Part shown: in pieces, positions 1-12,005 of the stretch
Layout of the letters: each line of letters starts with the position of its first letter
How positions within the stretch are numbered: the first letter of the stretch is position 1
Source of the DNA: Isoetes taiwanensis
Taxonomy: Eukaryota > Streptophyta > Lycopodiopsida > Isoetales > Isoetaceae
DNA length: 64,000 nt
Assembly (NCBI GenBank): GCA_021234155.1
Contig: JAJEKV010000039.1
Span: forward strand, 9,871,077 to 9,935,076
Reading direction: 5' to 3'
Position numbers and translations under genes: made by a program
Notes under the pieces: generated by a model
Seen by the model: only the letters and a program-made list of their open reading frames with translations
Told to the model about the DNA's origin: nothing
Databases searched by the model: none

Positions 1-109
1 AGGTTCTCTCTTATGTTCAAATTGCACAATTCCTTCTTGAATCTAGAGATCTTAAGCCATTAAAATTGTAGATGTTAAATGATAAATTGTTGTAATAATA
101 GTTGTAATT

Positions 110-2090
110 CGGGGCAAGCAGCTTCCGGGGGGATTTTAGGGTCCGTGCTCTGGCGTCAACACCCCCACTCCACGTCAAGTCACGGCGCCAGCTCCGGAAT
201 GGCAAATCGACCCTGCCAAATCGTCCGGAATGGCGAAATTACCCTAGAGAGCAAGTTACAAGGTCGATTTTGCAAAAGAAAGAAACACTCACGCCCTCCA
301 CGACAGTATCCCGCATCCACATCCTAGACCAATTGACTACGAGTGTGATGGAAGTGAGCTACTTTGGCGCTTCTTGGAGGTCGGGTGGTCTTCTGGCCAC
401 GGAACTTGCTCCCCAAGGCAATGTTGACGTTATGAGTCCATTGGCAGAGCCAAATCGCGATTCCGGAGAGGGGAGGTCGCCCGTCCGTCCCCAGAGCCTT
501 GGGGAGAGGAAATTCGGAGCAAGTAGCTTCCGGGGGGATTTTAGGGCCCGCGCTCTAGCATCAACACCCCCACTCCACGTCAAGTCACGGCGCAAGGTCC
601 CGGCCGAATCTGACAAGGAGAGGGCCTCCAAAACGTAAACCCTGTGGGTTGCCAGGTTCTAGAAGGGTTTACGTTTTGGGGGCCGAGACTTGGTCTGTTG
701 CACTTGGGACCTGGCCGAGAAGCTGCAGCCGAGAATACGGAGCAAGGGGAACTGACGGAGCGGAGTTTGGGCATGTCCTCCTCCCGATGTGGCAAGTAGA
801 AGTCGGGGGGTGCTTTTGCAGTGGCAAGACATTCATAAATTCGCAGTTAATGCATTGTACGAAAATAAATTCTGATTTTTTGCCAGCTGGATTCCTAATT
901 CATCTCCAGCACACAACCCAATTTTCGAAATTTTCGGAGAAGGTCTAGGTCAAAGGGTTAGCATTAGAACGGTCGGGGCAGCCCGTTGCAGGGCAACCGA
1001 GCTGGCACCCTTCCCCAAGTCAAACGAGGCCAGGACCTTGCAGGGATCCCTCACAAGAGGGGAGAGTCCGAACCCCAAGAGGCGGGATCCAAAAAAGTTT
1101 CCGAGGCAGCCCTTCCTGGCAGCGCTCTCCCGGGGGGCTGCACGCTAATGACCACCCTCCCGGAACCCGGTTCCCCTATCCGACCGTTGGATGCTCCGTT
1201 CAGGGGCCCCTCTTCGGGAAGGCCCAAAAGATTCCAGATCGGTCCGGGAGAACTTGTCAAACCACGGGGCGTCCTGAGGTCGGCCTTGTAGAAACCACAG
1301 TGTTTTGTCGTTCGGGCACCGGGGAGGCTCCGAAATGGCAAATCGACCCTGCCAAATCGTTCGGAATGGCGAAATTACCCTAGGGAGCAAGTTACAAGGT
1401 CAATTTTGCAAAAGAAAGAAACACTCACGCCCTCCACGACAGTATCCCGCATCCACATCCTAGGCCAATTGACTACGAGTGTGATGGAAGTGAGCTACTT
1501 TGGCGCTTCTTGGAGGTCGGGTGGTCTTCTGGCCCTGAACTTGCTCCCCGGGGCAATGTCGACGCTTCGAGTCCATGCAGAGCCAAATCGCGATCCCGAG
1601 AGGGAGGTCGCCTGGTCCGGCCCCGTGGCCTTGGGGAGAGGAAATTGGGGCAAGCAGCTTCGGGGATTTTAGGGTCCGGTGGCTGGCGTCAACACCCCCA
1701 CTCCACGTCAAGTCACAACGCAAAGGTCCCGGCCGACCGCCAAGGAGAGGGCCTCCAAAACGTAAACCCCCGGGTTGCCGTGTTCTAGAAGGGTTGGTTT
1801 TTTGGGGGCGAGACCTGGTCTCATTGCACTTGGGACCTGGCCGAGAAGCCGCAGCTTGGAGAATACGGAGCAAGGGGAACCGGCGGAGCGGAGTTTGGGC
1901 CTGTCCTCCTCTCGATGTGGCAAGTAGAAGTCGGGGCGCGCTTTTGCAGTGGCAAGACATTCATAAATTCGTAATTAATGCATTGTACCAAAATAAATTT
2001 TGATTTTTTGCCAGCTGGATTCCTAATTCATCTCCAGCACACAACCCAATTTTCGGAATTTTCGGAGAAGGTCTAGGTCAAAGGGTTAGC
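110..2090. repeat. GC-rich tandem repeat, about 1.13-kb unit
   Basis: Two long units are visible. The segment from 191 recurs from 1327 at an offset of 1136 bp, and the shared tail ending GGTTAGC at 962 recurs at 2090 (offset 1128 bp), so the copies differ by small indels. A partial extra copy of the middle of the unit lies at about 110-190, and a short fragment is found again at about 2280-2325. The block is clearly richer in G and C than the sequence after it. Short ORFs inside it do not agree between copies and look like chance. It may be tandem LTRs or a satellite; no terminal structure or coding domain decides between these. Confidence 0.75.
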
Positions 2091-2188
2091 TAAGGTCAAA
2101 GGAATGGAGTTTGTGGGATCGTTGTACTTGGGGTTGACCTTGGCTGGCTGGACGTTATACTTGGTTTAAGATTGCATTGAGAATATAA

Positions 2189-2270
2189 GCATCATAACTA
2201 TTAGAATGAAGATAAATGATTACAGAAAAGCATCATAACTACTAGAATGAAGATAAATGATTACAGAAAA
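2189..2270. repeat. 41-bp direct repeat, two copies
   Basis: The word beginning GCATCATAACTA at 2189 is repeated at 2230, giving two adjacent 41-bp copies with about one mismatch. Confidence 0.8.
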
Positions 2271-2330
2271 GCAAACCGTCAACACCTCCACTCCACGTCA
2301 AGACACAGCGCAAGGTCCCGGCCAAATAAG

Positions 2331-4030
2331 GGCATTCTAAAATCTGCCCTTAAAAAAAAAATAGTTGGCCCACCCTTATAAGTTGATCATCGGTTCGGCA
2401 AGCAGCCCGCTAAGGCAACCGAGGTGAAAAAACGTACACCGAGGTCAAACATGGTCAAACATGGCATGTGGCTCAAACATGCTACCCCAGGCTAAAAAAT
2501 GACAAGCGGCTCAAGCATGCCACCCCAGGCCCGTTAACATTTGTAAGTAGTAGCAATAGAAGATTGGATGAATACAGAATGTGAATTTAACTGCATACAT
2601 GGCTTCGACATGTAAAAATTAGCTTAGGGACAAATTTTCATGACTATCACATAAAAAAAGGGCACCCAAAAAATTAAAAAGTGTCAGACGTCGCTGCCAT
2701 GCTCCTTAAGCTTTTGATCCTAAGCACCCCCTTCAGCACCACCTACGAAAATTTTCCTGCTCAGCTTTCCCCCCTTTACTACCACCTACGAAAATTTGGT
2801 GGTGCACCCGTATTTTGTCTTGACCGTATACCTACGAGAGCCTTAAAAAAAAACCCCTACCAAGTCACTGTGTTGTTCCATACAGGTTTTTAAAGGTGAA
2901 GTCCCCGGGGTTCAGTCCCCCCAAATGAGAAAGTCTAAATATTCCATAACATCTGCATATGGCAACGAGTTAACAATATCAAAGAACTATTCAAATATGT
3001 TTTAATCTAAACACGAGAGATGTATTTTGTATTATCTAATAGGGCCATAACAATAGCCGCTGCCTCCTGCAGCATAACTTGGAAAAGGCAAAGAGTTATT
3101 ACATCCCTGGCAACTGAAGTAAGAAAAACTGCACTCCCAACTATAGAAGACTGCCACACTCTGGAGTCCTGGATCAACCAGACCAGTGTCCCTAGCTGTT
3201 TCAAGTTAATATTATATATATAAATTGAGAACTTTCATGTCCTTTAACACCAGTCACTATAAAAATCCTTACCTACAAAAGGCCTTATGAATAGCCTATG
3301 CCGTAGCCAAATCATGGTCCAAGCTTACCCCATTGCGTGGGTTATACCACCGGGAGTTTCCAGATGATTGCCTTACCATCATCGATACCTCTCAATCATC
3401 GGTACCTCTTGTCATCTAAATCTTCAGCTAGTGTAATTTACAAAGTCTAGACAAGCATGTCTTACCCTAACAACCACCAGATATGGGACAATATGAAACA
3501 ACTCTTCCATCGTAGCTGCACATATCTACTATATATATAAAATTATTAGGATGCCCCCTTGCGCACCTTTCGAGCACCTTTCGAGCACGATTGAGCTATG
3601 CCTCTGGGCATATAGAGTCCAAGATTAGCTATCTAGTGATTTTTCTGAACAATGCCGTATAAGAAGTTCTTTTTTTTCGCTAATGTTATTCCTTTACCTT
3701 TGTACCATTATTATGTTAGTTTTAGGGTGAGAATATCGAAGCGGAGACTAGAAAAATGTGGTTGTGTCCCATTGCCGACCAACCTATAAGTGAATAACTA
3801 TGTTTGTTACGTCTGTTAACAACTATCAAAGATAGCATAGAGATAGCATTGACAGTGGTATGAATACTATGAGGTCATAGTGCAACTAAGTTGAATTCAA
3901 TTTTACTTCTTCTAACGTAGTTCTCGACACTCGACTTTAGACCTTTATATGTTTAAGCTTGGATTTTGTTCCCATATGTTCATGAACCATAGTTTGTAGA
4001 CCCGTTGATAGTACAAAAACTTGTATAAGG
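2331..4030. other. non-coding stretch, no gene seen
   Basis: AT-rich sequence with no ORF that resembles a protein. A T-rich/C-rich stretch at 2690-2900 contains the word ACCACCTACGAAAAT twice. A possible pol III B-box-like word (GGTTCAGTCC) lies near 2910 without a matching tRNA fold. I see nothing else that I can support. Confidence 0.5.
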
Positions 4031-4034
4031 ATAT

Positions 4035-4270
4035 TAGGAAATATGAAATCCACAGAGCTCAAGACACACGACGGTTCACCGGTTTGAACAGGCCCGACCA
4101 CCAACAGAGGCGACGAGCAGAATGACTGGCCACAACAAGTTTAGGCCAGTCTTGAGGTATATCCGGGTATATTCTGGCATATACCCAGAATATCCCATAT
4201 TTCCCCATAACCGAGGGCTTGCCCTTAGGGCAACCCAAAAAGAAAGAAAAAAACATTGGCGCCCAAAAAA
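4035..4270 (-). repeat. dispersed repeat, copy 1
   Basis: Read on the minus strand, this segment runs from a T-rich stretch through TTGGGTTGCCC, CTAAGGGCAAG and a TATGCCAGAATATAC-like word to a GTTGGTGG/GGGC core. The same order of words is found on the plus strand at about 59225-59430. This marks a two-copy dispersed family. Neither copy has a convincing coding frame. No terminal inverted repeat or target duplication could be fixed. Confidence 0.5.
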
Positions 4271-4426
4271 ATGAAAATTGTTGTGACGCATCACAAGTGG
4301 TGGGAATCGTCACAATTTCTTGCCAATTTCTTGATTCCCGCCAAAAGCAAGACGATCTGGTTTGGCCGATATCTTGTTTGCACGATTCTGGCTTGTTCCA
4401 CCGATCTCCAGGCGCCACTCATGAAT

Positions 4427-4681
4427 TCATAGGTAGCCCCATTTTTTACAAATGGTTTTGTCCAGCAACAAATTTGTCTGCATGTTTATGGCAGCGTCAG
4501 CAGCAGCATCGACTTCTTCTGTGTTACCCTGGTACGTTTGTGAAACCTTGTTTGTTTTGTTTTTCTTTATCTTTGTCAAATCTCTAAGTTGAGGCCTAAA
4601 CGCTAGTGCTTCCTCTCCCAGGTGCTTTCTTACTTTGCTCTTAAATGCTTTAGCTTGTTTATTAGTATTAGCCGGATCCAT
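4427..4681 (-). CDS. unrecognised 84-residue ORF, possible first exon
   Basis: An open frame starts at an ATG at 4681. It encodes a basic N-terminal half (Lys/Arg-rich, residues 7-40) followed by an Asn/Ala-rich tail. I do not recognise it. The first 37 or so residues look more protein-like than the rest, so it could be a 5' exon whose splice donor lies inside the ORF, but no clear donor and partner exon were found. It is divergent to the plus-strand exon remnants that begin at 4772. It may equally be chance. Confidence 0.15.
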   Translation of the reverse strand: MDPANTNKQAKAFKSKVRKHLGEEALAFRPQLRDLTKIKKNKTNKVSQTYQGNTEEVDAAADAAINMQTNLLLDKTICKKWGYL

Positions 4682-4771
4682 TGTTAGAACTTCATGCTAA
4701 CACATGGAGGTGCTGCTCTTTTGCTTAATTTTTCTTAGGCTAATTAGACGATGCTTTGATGCCTGTTTCAG

Positions 4772-6740
4772 CCCATTGAGAGAAATCAAGGAGCCCGCTG
4801 ACAACCCTTTTTCATTTGCTGGACCCAACAAACAAGCTATTTGCGCTCAGCACAGAGGTATCTGATGTCTCCTTTTTATTATTTCATTATAGAGTATATC
4901 AAACCTCGACAAAGAAGAAATTATGAAGCAATCTGAGAGCTTTTGACATGGTTATATTTTTCTATTTGAAAGTCTTCGCTGATACAACCCAAGCCTTGGC
5001 CTTGAAATGTGACGAGTTGGGATTATGGAGATGTGCTTTTTATCTGAATCATTTAAATATATTTATCAACAAATTAATATTGTTTCTTTGGTTTGTTACA
5101 TTTTGCAGACAAGCACTATCTTCTTTCCAGCTTATTTGACAAGACATTATGCATTTGGGACCTTCTTAAGTATTTCTCTCTCATTGCTAGGGTCTCCTTT
5201 TATGTTTGTTTATGCAGCATATTTTCGTTAGTATGGATACAATCTGAAAAGGTTTTGTCTGCAGCTTTACAAGTAAATTCTGGCCTTGCATTTGCAGCCT
5301 TTAAGATAGTTTTACAATGAAATTGTGGCCTTGCATCTGCAGCCCTTTATAGTCTCTTTAAGCATAACCAATTCCAACCTGCAACTGTCCATTGGTGGCT
5401 TATTTTCTAAGTTGCAGGAATTACCATTATGAGAATCAAAGCAAGGAAATAAAATTGGCAAACTATATAAAAAGCCCTGCTTGGAATACAACAGCAAAGC
5501 ACAGGTTACCGGAAAGAAAGGACTGCAGCCATGCATATTGTTAAATTGCATATTATGCTTACAGTAAATCCATTATTGTGGAGAGAGGATCCTGCTGCAT
5601 TTATTTGTTTTTGATATTTAGCTCTTTGAAGCCAATCACCTAAACTTTTGTTTTCAGGATTCTTGACAGCGGTGAGTTCTTTGCTGAGATTGCAGCTAAT
5701 GCAGCATATGTGACTGGACATGATGACTTGGGTAGGCCGATACTTGTAAGCAGTGACTACGTACTGTTTTCCGTTATTATTAAGTAGGCATAACCACACA
5801 CTATTGGCAAGTATTACCTTAGTAGTAATTGTATAGTATTTTAACTTATAAGATGAAACCAAAAACAAGTATATAAGTTTTCGTCTCTTAGTAGGCTGTG
5901 TAACAAGAGCTGCCTCCTCTTCTCCCTATCTGCTAACTGGATAATTTTAATAAGCCTTCATAATGCTTCTTGGGCATCATGAAATCCTGATATTGTTATT
6001 ATAGATAATCAACTGTATGGCTAACGCAATTGATATGGTCACAAATACAGGTACATAATATTTATGATTTTGAAGTTGCTGTATATGTGATGCCACAGGT
6101 GCCCACCAATGGGTCCTTATTCTTTACTTCTCTGGTATATCTGTGATCCTGGTTGATAGTGGAATTACTTTAACAACTGATCTTTTGTTAGGTTCTTCTC
6201 AGATGCCTTCTTCTCCCGTTCTTTTGTAAGTCATCATTTATGGTCAGTTAAGTACGAAAGTGCTTCTCCTGTACTTGGTCATCTAATGTTTACAAAAGGT
6301 TGATTACTTATGAGGGCTAAGGTAAGATGGTCCGTTAAAAACATTAAATCCGACCAGAAAGTGGTTCTAAAGAGCCCCTCTTGACACTGTAGTTATTTGA
6401 AGAGTTCACATGACATTTATTTCCCCTCCCCTTTAATTTTCATCATAATGACCATTTTCTTTTATTTTTATCATAATGAATGTATACATTCAAATCCAAG
6501 CGGCTATTGTGGTAAAACAACATATGTAACTTTTATTGTTTTGGCTTTTTATGTGCAGGATAAACCTTAAGTATGTTGGCAGCCCCTGTGAATGCATATT
6601 ATCTCAGAAAGTTAGAAGAAATTACAAGCTGCAGGTTAGCTCACAACATTTGCTATTTATTTTGCATATGCCAACTGTTTCTGTTCAAATGTAATGGGAT
6701 GGGATTTTGTAGGACAATGAGGTTGAACCGAAGATTTGAC
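4772..6740 (+). pseudogene. decayed multi-exon gene remnant with a WD40-like exon
   Basis: Several exon-like segments with plausible splice borders lie on the plus strand. Segment 4772-4857 has an acceptor TTTCAG and a donor GTATCT. Segment 5109-5169 has an acceptor TTTTGCAG and a donor GTATTT. Segment 5658-5731 has an acceptor TTTTCAG and a donor GTAGGC. A further segment lies near 6560-6633. The second encodes a peptide with the core FDKTLCIWDLL, the D-x5-WD signature of a WD40 strand c-d. The others are not recognised. Joined frames do not stay open and in-frame stops follow the last segment, so I call it a degraded remnant, not an active gene. The WD40 assignment rests on one repeat only. 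Confidence 0.35.
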
Positions 6741-6871
6741 CAAAATATTGAGGGATCAAGAGCGATGTGCCACACGAATTGGCATGGATGACAACAATAG
6801 GAGCAATAGTTGAACCATACCTTTTGTATATTTTATATACTTTATAATTTAATCAATTTTTGAAACATGCT

Positions 6872-6902
<31 letters not shown>
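6872..6902. repeat. poly(T) tract
   Basis: An uninterrupted run of about 30 T. It could be the tail of a minus-strand retroposed insertion, but no target duplication was found on either side. Confidence 0.9.
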
Positions 6903-6906
<4 letters not shown>

Positions 6907-6974
6907 ATGAACATTATGTTACCCATATACACACTTGTTATTTGTGACTGCACAAACATGACCATAGACCAGAC

Positions 6975-7337
6975 GAGGGTGAACTTGAACTATGCAATTT
7001 GACACTCGTTACAACAAACTTTGGTAGGAATTGAACTATGCAATTTGACACTCGTTACAACAAACTTTGGTAGGAATGACACGTGTGACAAATGACCATT
7101 AACAAAATACAAAAATTATGGTTTGTAACGAGTGGCAACTGCAAGTAATTTTATCACACGTCACAAATACAAGATTAGTAACGCGTGACAGATTTATATT
7201 TTTGTCACGCGTTACAAGTGGTTTTTCGTTGGTAACGCGTCACAAATCACATTATGTAACGTAAATTAGAAATTATTACTTGTTAATGTATTTTTCGTTA
7301 CAAAAAGCGTGACAAATTATATTATATTCTATTAGTG
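6975..7337 (-). mobile_element. CACTA-like transposon terminus with subterminal repeats
   Basis: Read on the minus strand, the segment begins CACTAATAGAA at 7337. It then contains many copies, in both orientations, of GTAACGCGTGACA-like words and shorter GTAACGAGTG variants. A terminal CACTA followed by dense subterminal repeats is the known design of CACTA (En/Spm) elements. A 46-bp direct repeat (GAACTATGCAATTTGACACT and following bases) lies at 6986-7075. The other terminus and any transposase were not found, so this is probably a deletion derivative or a terminal fragment. Confidence 0.45.
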
Positions 7338-8189
7338 GGAGTGGGTGAAAGAAGGGCATCCTCCCCTAATTAAGATACCGAAACCCACTCTCCCCACCGC
7401 TTAACAGGGGCAATCCATAATGTTTCCACAATAAAAAAGGGTATTTTTGTAACATATGATTTTGGAAGGTTTATTGTGGTATTCGTATTGAAATACGTAT
7501 AAAGATGATGCTGGCACCTGGGTCATGTTTAGAAATGAACGTGGAATTCCTTTGGCGAAGGTGTAGGGATTGTTTTTTCCAACAGTGGGATAGGGGCGTG
7601 CATGGGGGATGCCTGAGCTGTCGATCAGTGCAACCAATTCTAAATATGGTTGTTTCAGGTGTCGTAGCGGCTGCTGCAGGTGTCGCCAAGGAATTCAGCC
7701 GATGTGCTGTATCTGGGTTTTGTCTAGTATTTCAGGCTGGGCGAAGCAAGAACAGGCGAGCGACCTGCATAGTCTTCCCATAGTAACAGGTGAGCGAAAT
7801 TGGTGCTCTGCCAGTTTTATGATCTTTTGTTGGGTCATTTCTAAGGACTGCGCTAACCCCACCTGCATCTGACCAAGTTTCTCTTAGTTTTTATTCCCAA
7901 AAATCGTATGAAATGGAGCGCATACAAGATTTTTGTGTTTTAAGTTATTTACTCTTCAAAATGGGGTTTTTGTTTCAAAAATCCCCTGTTTTACTGTTCA
8001 AACAACAAAGATTTCGATGGAACAAACTCCCTGTTTGTTTCTTACAGTGCTCTATCAGAATTTGCTATGTTTATCAGTTTCTCCATGCTATTTTGGCCTT
8101 AATCCACCTGATTCCCAGCAAAATTTTGCCTCTTTATAGTAAATCATTTGAGATTTATTCTGGAATTCGTTAACCCCAATCTGATGCAG
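7338..8189. other. no clear gene; possible 5' part of the CASP-like remnant
   Basis: Short plus-strand ORFs occur at 7505-7870, but none gives a recognisable domain. An Ala/Val-rich stretch near 7660-7690 could be an eroded membrane segment of the CASP-like gene whose exon starts at 8190. A GT-containing site near 7788 could be its donor. This is speculative. Confidence 0.25.
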
Positions 8190-8370
8190 ATCCTTACCTT
8201 TGTTCTCTTTGCTGTTGCATCGGCTGCAACTGAGACATCCTACATAGCTTACGGAGGATCTGGCAATGCTAATTGGCATCCATTTTGTGATTCCTATTGT
8301 CTGCTCAGACGTTGGAGTGATTATGTTGGCCATATCTGCAGCTATTTGAACCCATATCCTTTACCTCAAC
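8190..8370 (+). pseudogene. CASP-like (CASPL) membrane protein exon, frameshifted
   Basis: The exon starts after the acceptor CTGATGCAG. It encodes a hydrophobic helix (TFVLFAVASAATETSYIAY) followed by GGSGNANWHPFCDSY. The order of an Ala-rich transmembrane helix, a Tyr, then a GNxNxxW and Cys motif in the extracellular loop is typical of CASP-like proteins, four-helix plasma-membrane proteins related to the Casparian strip scaffold. After the Cys the frame breaks. A shifted frame continues as CSDVGVIMLAISAAI, which fits the next helix, so about one base has been gained or lost near 8297. No complete gene could be assembled, so it is called a remnant. Confidence 0.55.
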
Positions 8371-8429
8371 TTCATCGTTCAAAAATAGGAAGTAGTTTTT
8401 TTGGGCGATTTTTATGTTTCATGTGCTAA

Positions 8430-10740
8430 TAACTGTAAATTATTTTGCTAGTGCATATATAATGTTGTTGATTATATCAATATTTATCTTGTGGTTCCCA
8501 TAGGTAAGCATTGAGCATTGGATTGGAACTGGGTTCGATTCCCCAGGCTCATGTGATGGTGGAATCCTGTTCATATGTTTGAGTTCTAAAGTATTGGGAT
8601 GTATTACTGTGACACTGTACTGTATGATTGGGCAAACATTATAATGTATACAGATGCCAAAATACTATTTTAACCAATGGTTGATCGTTTCCTAGTGCCC
8701 CCTTTAAAATCGGGTCAACAGGGGCCAGTTTGACCCGAGAAAGACCTCAGATGGGCGAGCAGGATCTGTGGAGGGGGTATATGCTGAAATGTGCCACGAT
8801 CCAAGGGCTCAGAAACCATAATACATGCTTTAGCAGGGGCAATCCAGAAAATCTTGAACGTCAAATGCAAGGCTACAAACAAACACGCTATCTAAGCATT
8901 ACCACAACAGGATTGATTTTTAACCCTTTTATACTTTTCCAATTATCCAAGACTTATCATTTTTGGGAGCCAATATTTTCCCCGTTGCGTTCAACCTTCT
9001 GCCGCCGGCCAACGGTTAGGGTCTCGTAAAATTTTCGGAGAAAAAAGACGTTTTCAAAATTGAGCCGACCCAGGAAATGACAGGTATTTTTCAGCTTGTG
9101 TCCTTGATCAATAGATATTTTTTCTGCATTTATGTCCACATTCTTCTTTTTCTTGCTTGATGCGATGATGTCTATTTTCCTTTTCTTGTTTCGTGTTGCA
9201 TTTAAGGGATGGTAAAGGCAACAGCAATAATTATCTCTCTGGTGCTGGAATAGCTTCTGTCTTAGTTCTACTGTCTATTTGGTTGGAAATTCTTGCCAAT
9301 CAAATGTTGTTGCTATGCTAAATGGTTCTTTTACCTGGACATGTTTTCAACACTTGTAGATGAGTTGTAGATGGATTGTCGACAGGTTTTACTTTGCATA
9401 TAGATAAGGTACTGGTTTTTGGGAATTAGAACAGAGAGAGCAAAGAAAACTCGAAAACATAATTCTTTATGAGTATTGCCTGCTATCAATGATAGACAGA
9501 GACATATTGCCAGCTTGTATTGGGCTACACTAGTTTCTATACAAAGGTAATTGTGGAGCATAACGAGAAGAAAGGTGGATGTAACCTGCTATTACAATAA
9601 ATAGAGATACATGCATATAAGTAAACACATAAAAATTTTGCCCTCATTCGCCTCCCCTAAGACGCAGAAGTATTACTTCAACTAGATTTTCAGGAAAAGG
9701 AATGGAATTGCAGTATTTAGGCAGGGATGAGAGGTTCTGAGATGGAAAAAAGAAATCAAAGATTAGACTTTTAAAGGCTCAGGAGCTGGCGGTGGCCATC
9801 AAAAGCCAACAAAAAGTTCTTTTGGTTTAGCCAAAGTGACTTAAACTAAGGCCTTATTCGTAGTACTGTTGTAGAAGGGACCAAGGGATGTCTCTTCCAG
9901 ATTAGGCACAGAAATACCCTATCTCTATAGCTATGCAATCTCTAGCTATGATTATAGTGCGAAGATGTAAATCTTAACATGGCAATCTACATGCTTCTTT
10001 TTCAGACTATAAATACCAACTGGCTACTATAAGCATTCGCCTCTATTAACATTTAACTGCTTGAAAAGATATGGTTGTCAACCTTATTGCCATCGTCAAC
10101 CTTATTGCCATCAACAAATCCAACCACGATATTATATCCGTTCTAAGGAAACCTTACTAGGTCTGGGACGCATATCTTGCTATCTTTGGCAGAGAAAGGA
10201 CAGTGTAAAAGAATATTCAAGCAATAGTTAGTACTGTAATCGTCGAGTTAATACTGTAGCAGGCCGTTTTGTTATCTCTGGAAGCACTGTAACCATTAAT
10301 ATTCTCTAACAAAAAGGAAACGCAATAATATTTTATGTGGCCTAATAATCTGTTCTTCTTCATGGAAGGATCATGGTGCATGGGGCAGAGGCTTGCATGC
10401 AAAAGAGGTAATCCTGGGAAAGGACAAAGATGAAGCTGAGGATATTAAGGCCATATAGAAGCAAGGGTCATGATTTTATGCAGAGCTCTCTTAATGTGTT
10501 ATGCTTTTATAGGGCAAGTCCATAAACAATGAGGTGTGTTCTCTGTTCTCCTAAGGTGCCCATACCTTTTTGATTGTCTACCAAAACCTTGATCATAAAT
10601 GAGAATCAATGGAATGGATAAGTGTGGATGTTAGTACTGAAATTTTAATATTAGGCTTCCATTTACACGAACATTTATGCAAGTCCAATTATATAGTCTT
10701 ATTCCTGACCATTCCTTCCCATAGCGTTTGTAGAGACAGA
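8430..10740. other. non-coding stretch upstream of the CCDC103-like gene
   Basis: No ORF here resembles a protein. A pol III B-box-like word (GGTTCGATTCC) lies at 8532-8542 in a segment that could be an old tRNA-derived SINE, but no convincing A box at the right distance is seen. The last part (about 10400-10740) should hold the promoter and 5' UTR of the following gene; no clear TATA box was assigned. Confidence 0.5.
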
Positions 10741-10745
10741 GGGCT

Positions 10746-11724
10746 ATGGATAATTCAAAGGTTGATTTGCATAAACTGAAGTATAGCAAAGAACTCAGCA
10801 CATCTATTGAGGATGATAAGCGACATAGGCAGATAGATGTTGCAAAGAAGCGGGCTGCTGCTCAAAATGTTGATTATGACACATTTGCTGCCTTGGTTTG
10901 TTGCGTTTTTGCAGTTCTTTTCCTTCTCATAATTTCTGTTTGTGATCTTTCACTTATGGCCGATGTTGCAGGTATCTGTGTCTCATTTGAAGCCAGTTGA
11001 TCGAACTGAAGTTCGTGTCTGCAAGGTGCAGGAAGCTGTTTCACCTGCATGGACATTTGATTCTGAAGGGTTTTGGAACCAAACAGATGCAAATGCTTAT
11101 TCTCAAGTTTTAATAGCTGAATGGCCAGGGATGCAGAATGGTCATAAAATGACTGCGGATGAATTTGAGAAGAAATGGAGATCCAAATATCAGCTCAATG
11201 AGAAGTTATTGCTTTTAAAGAATGCTTGCCTCTCCAGTGTCTTTAAAGTATCATTACCCCCGTATCTTCTTGTAGATATTCTTGAAGCGCTTTGCACATT
11301 CCTTGATGAAACAAGAACATATCCGCAATGGAGATGTCAAGGTGAATCTGTTTTGAAGAGAGATTCAGATATGGTAGCATCACATATGGAGCATACTAAA
11401 ATTTGTGAAGATGACAAGTCAAATTTGTTAAATCAAACGTCTCTTGCTAGACTTATTCTGTCTCTGTCTCAGGGAAACAAGCCACCAATTAGTCATATTG
11501 TCTCTATTTTAGAGTCCCTTTCCAAGTGTGGAAGGTTTAGCCTTTCTATTAAATTGATTGGTCATAGAGGCCGTTCAGTTGCATCCTCACTTTTTGGCCA
11601 TATTTCAAGCATTATAAGCCTGCAATTCTCTCAGACCACAACAGAGTCTTTTGACATCTTCGATACCACAATAACTCGAGAGAATGCAGAAAGACTTAGA
11701 CTAATATTTTGTGGCAATGATTAA
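10746..11724 (+). CDS. CCDC103-like dynein-attachment protein, two exons, 300 aa
   Basis: Exon 1 is 10746-10895 and exon 2 is 10972-11724. The 76-nt phase-0 intron begins GTTTGT and ends TTGCAG. The start is well fixed: an in-frame TAG lies at 10731-10733. Residues 1-60 match the dynein-attachment N-terminal domain of CCDC103: a Leu-Lys helix, a basic DDKRHRQIDVAKKRAA helix, a D-Y-D-x-F segment, and then SHLKP just after the splice site. Residues of about 150-290 fit the RPAP3-type C-terminal domain, with LPPYLLVDILEAL and LSKCGRFSLSIKLI. In animals CCDC103 is a ciliary factor needed to anchor outer dynein arms to axonemal microtubules. By homology this protein acts in the flagella of motile sperm. 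The animal protein is about 240 residues, so this one is somewhat longer in the middle linker. No frameshift or stop was seen, and the gene looks intact. Confidence 0.85.
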
Positions 11725-12002
11725 AGGCTTCTTGGTTGCTGCATAATCAATAATCAGTAGAATTGGAATTGTTCCAAACTCTAGTGAACTCAACAGTGTT
11801 ATGGAGATTAAAGTTTTGCATCCTAGTGAAGTTGCTGAGCACACCAATCTTGAAAATTCCAGATTTAAAGAATGGGGACAACATTAGGGGCGCAGTTCTT
11901 GCGCAATAAGCTCACTTGATGGCATATAAAAATCCTAAGATGAATTCAGCGTAAAAGAATTATGCTACTTATGAGCAACAGCTATGGATAAAGCCTTTAA
12001 CA
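11725..12002 (+). other. 3' flank of the CCDC103-like gene
   Basis: AT-rich sequence after the stop codon, probably 3' UTR. AATAAT-like words occur at about 11745, but no single poly(A) signal can be chosen. Confidence 0.3.
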
Positions 12003-12005
12003 TTA

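Noticed and set aside
359-1960. Many Pro/Arg-rich ORFs in the first 2 kb
   Set aside because: GC-rich repeat sequence gives open frames on both strands, and they do not correspond between the repeat copies.
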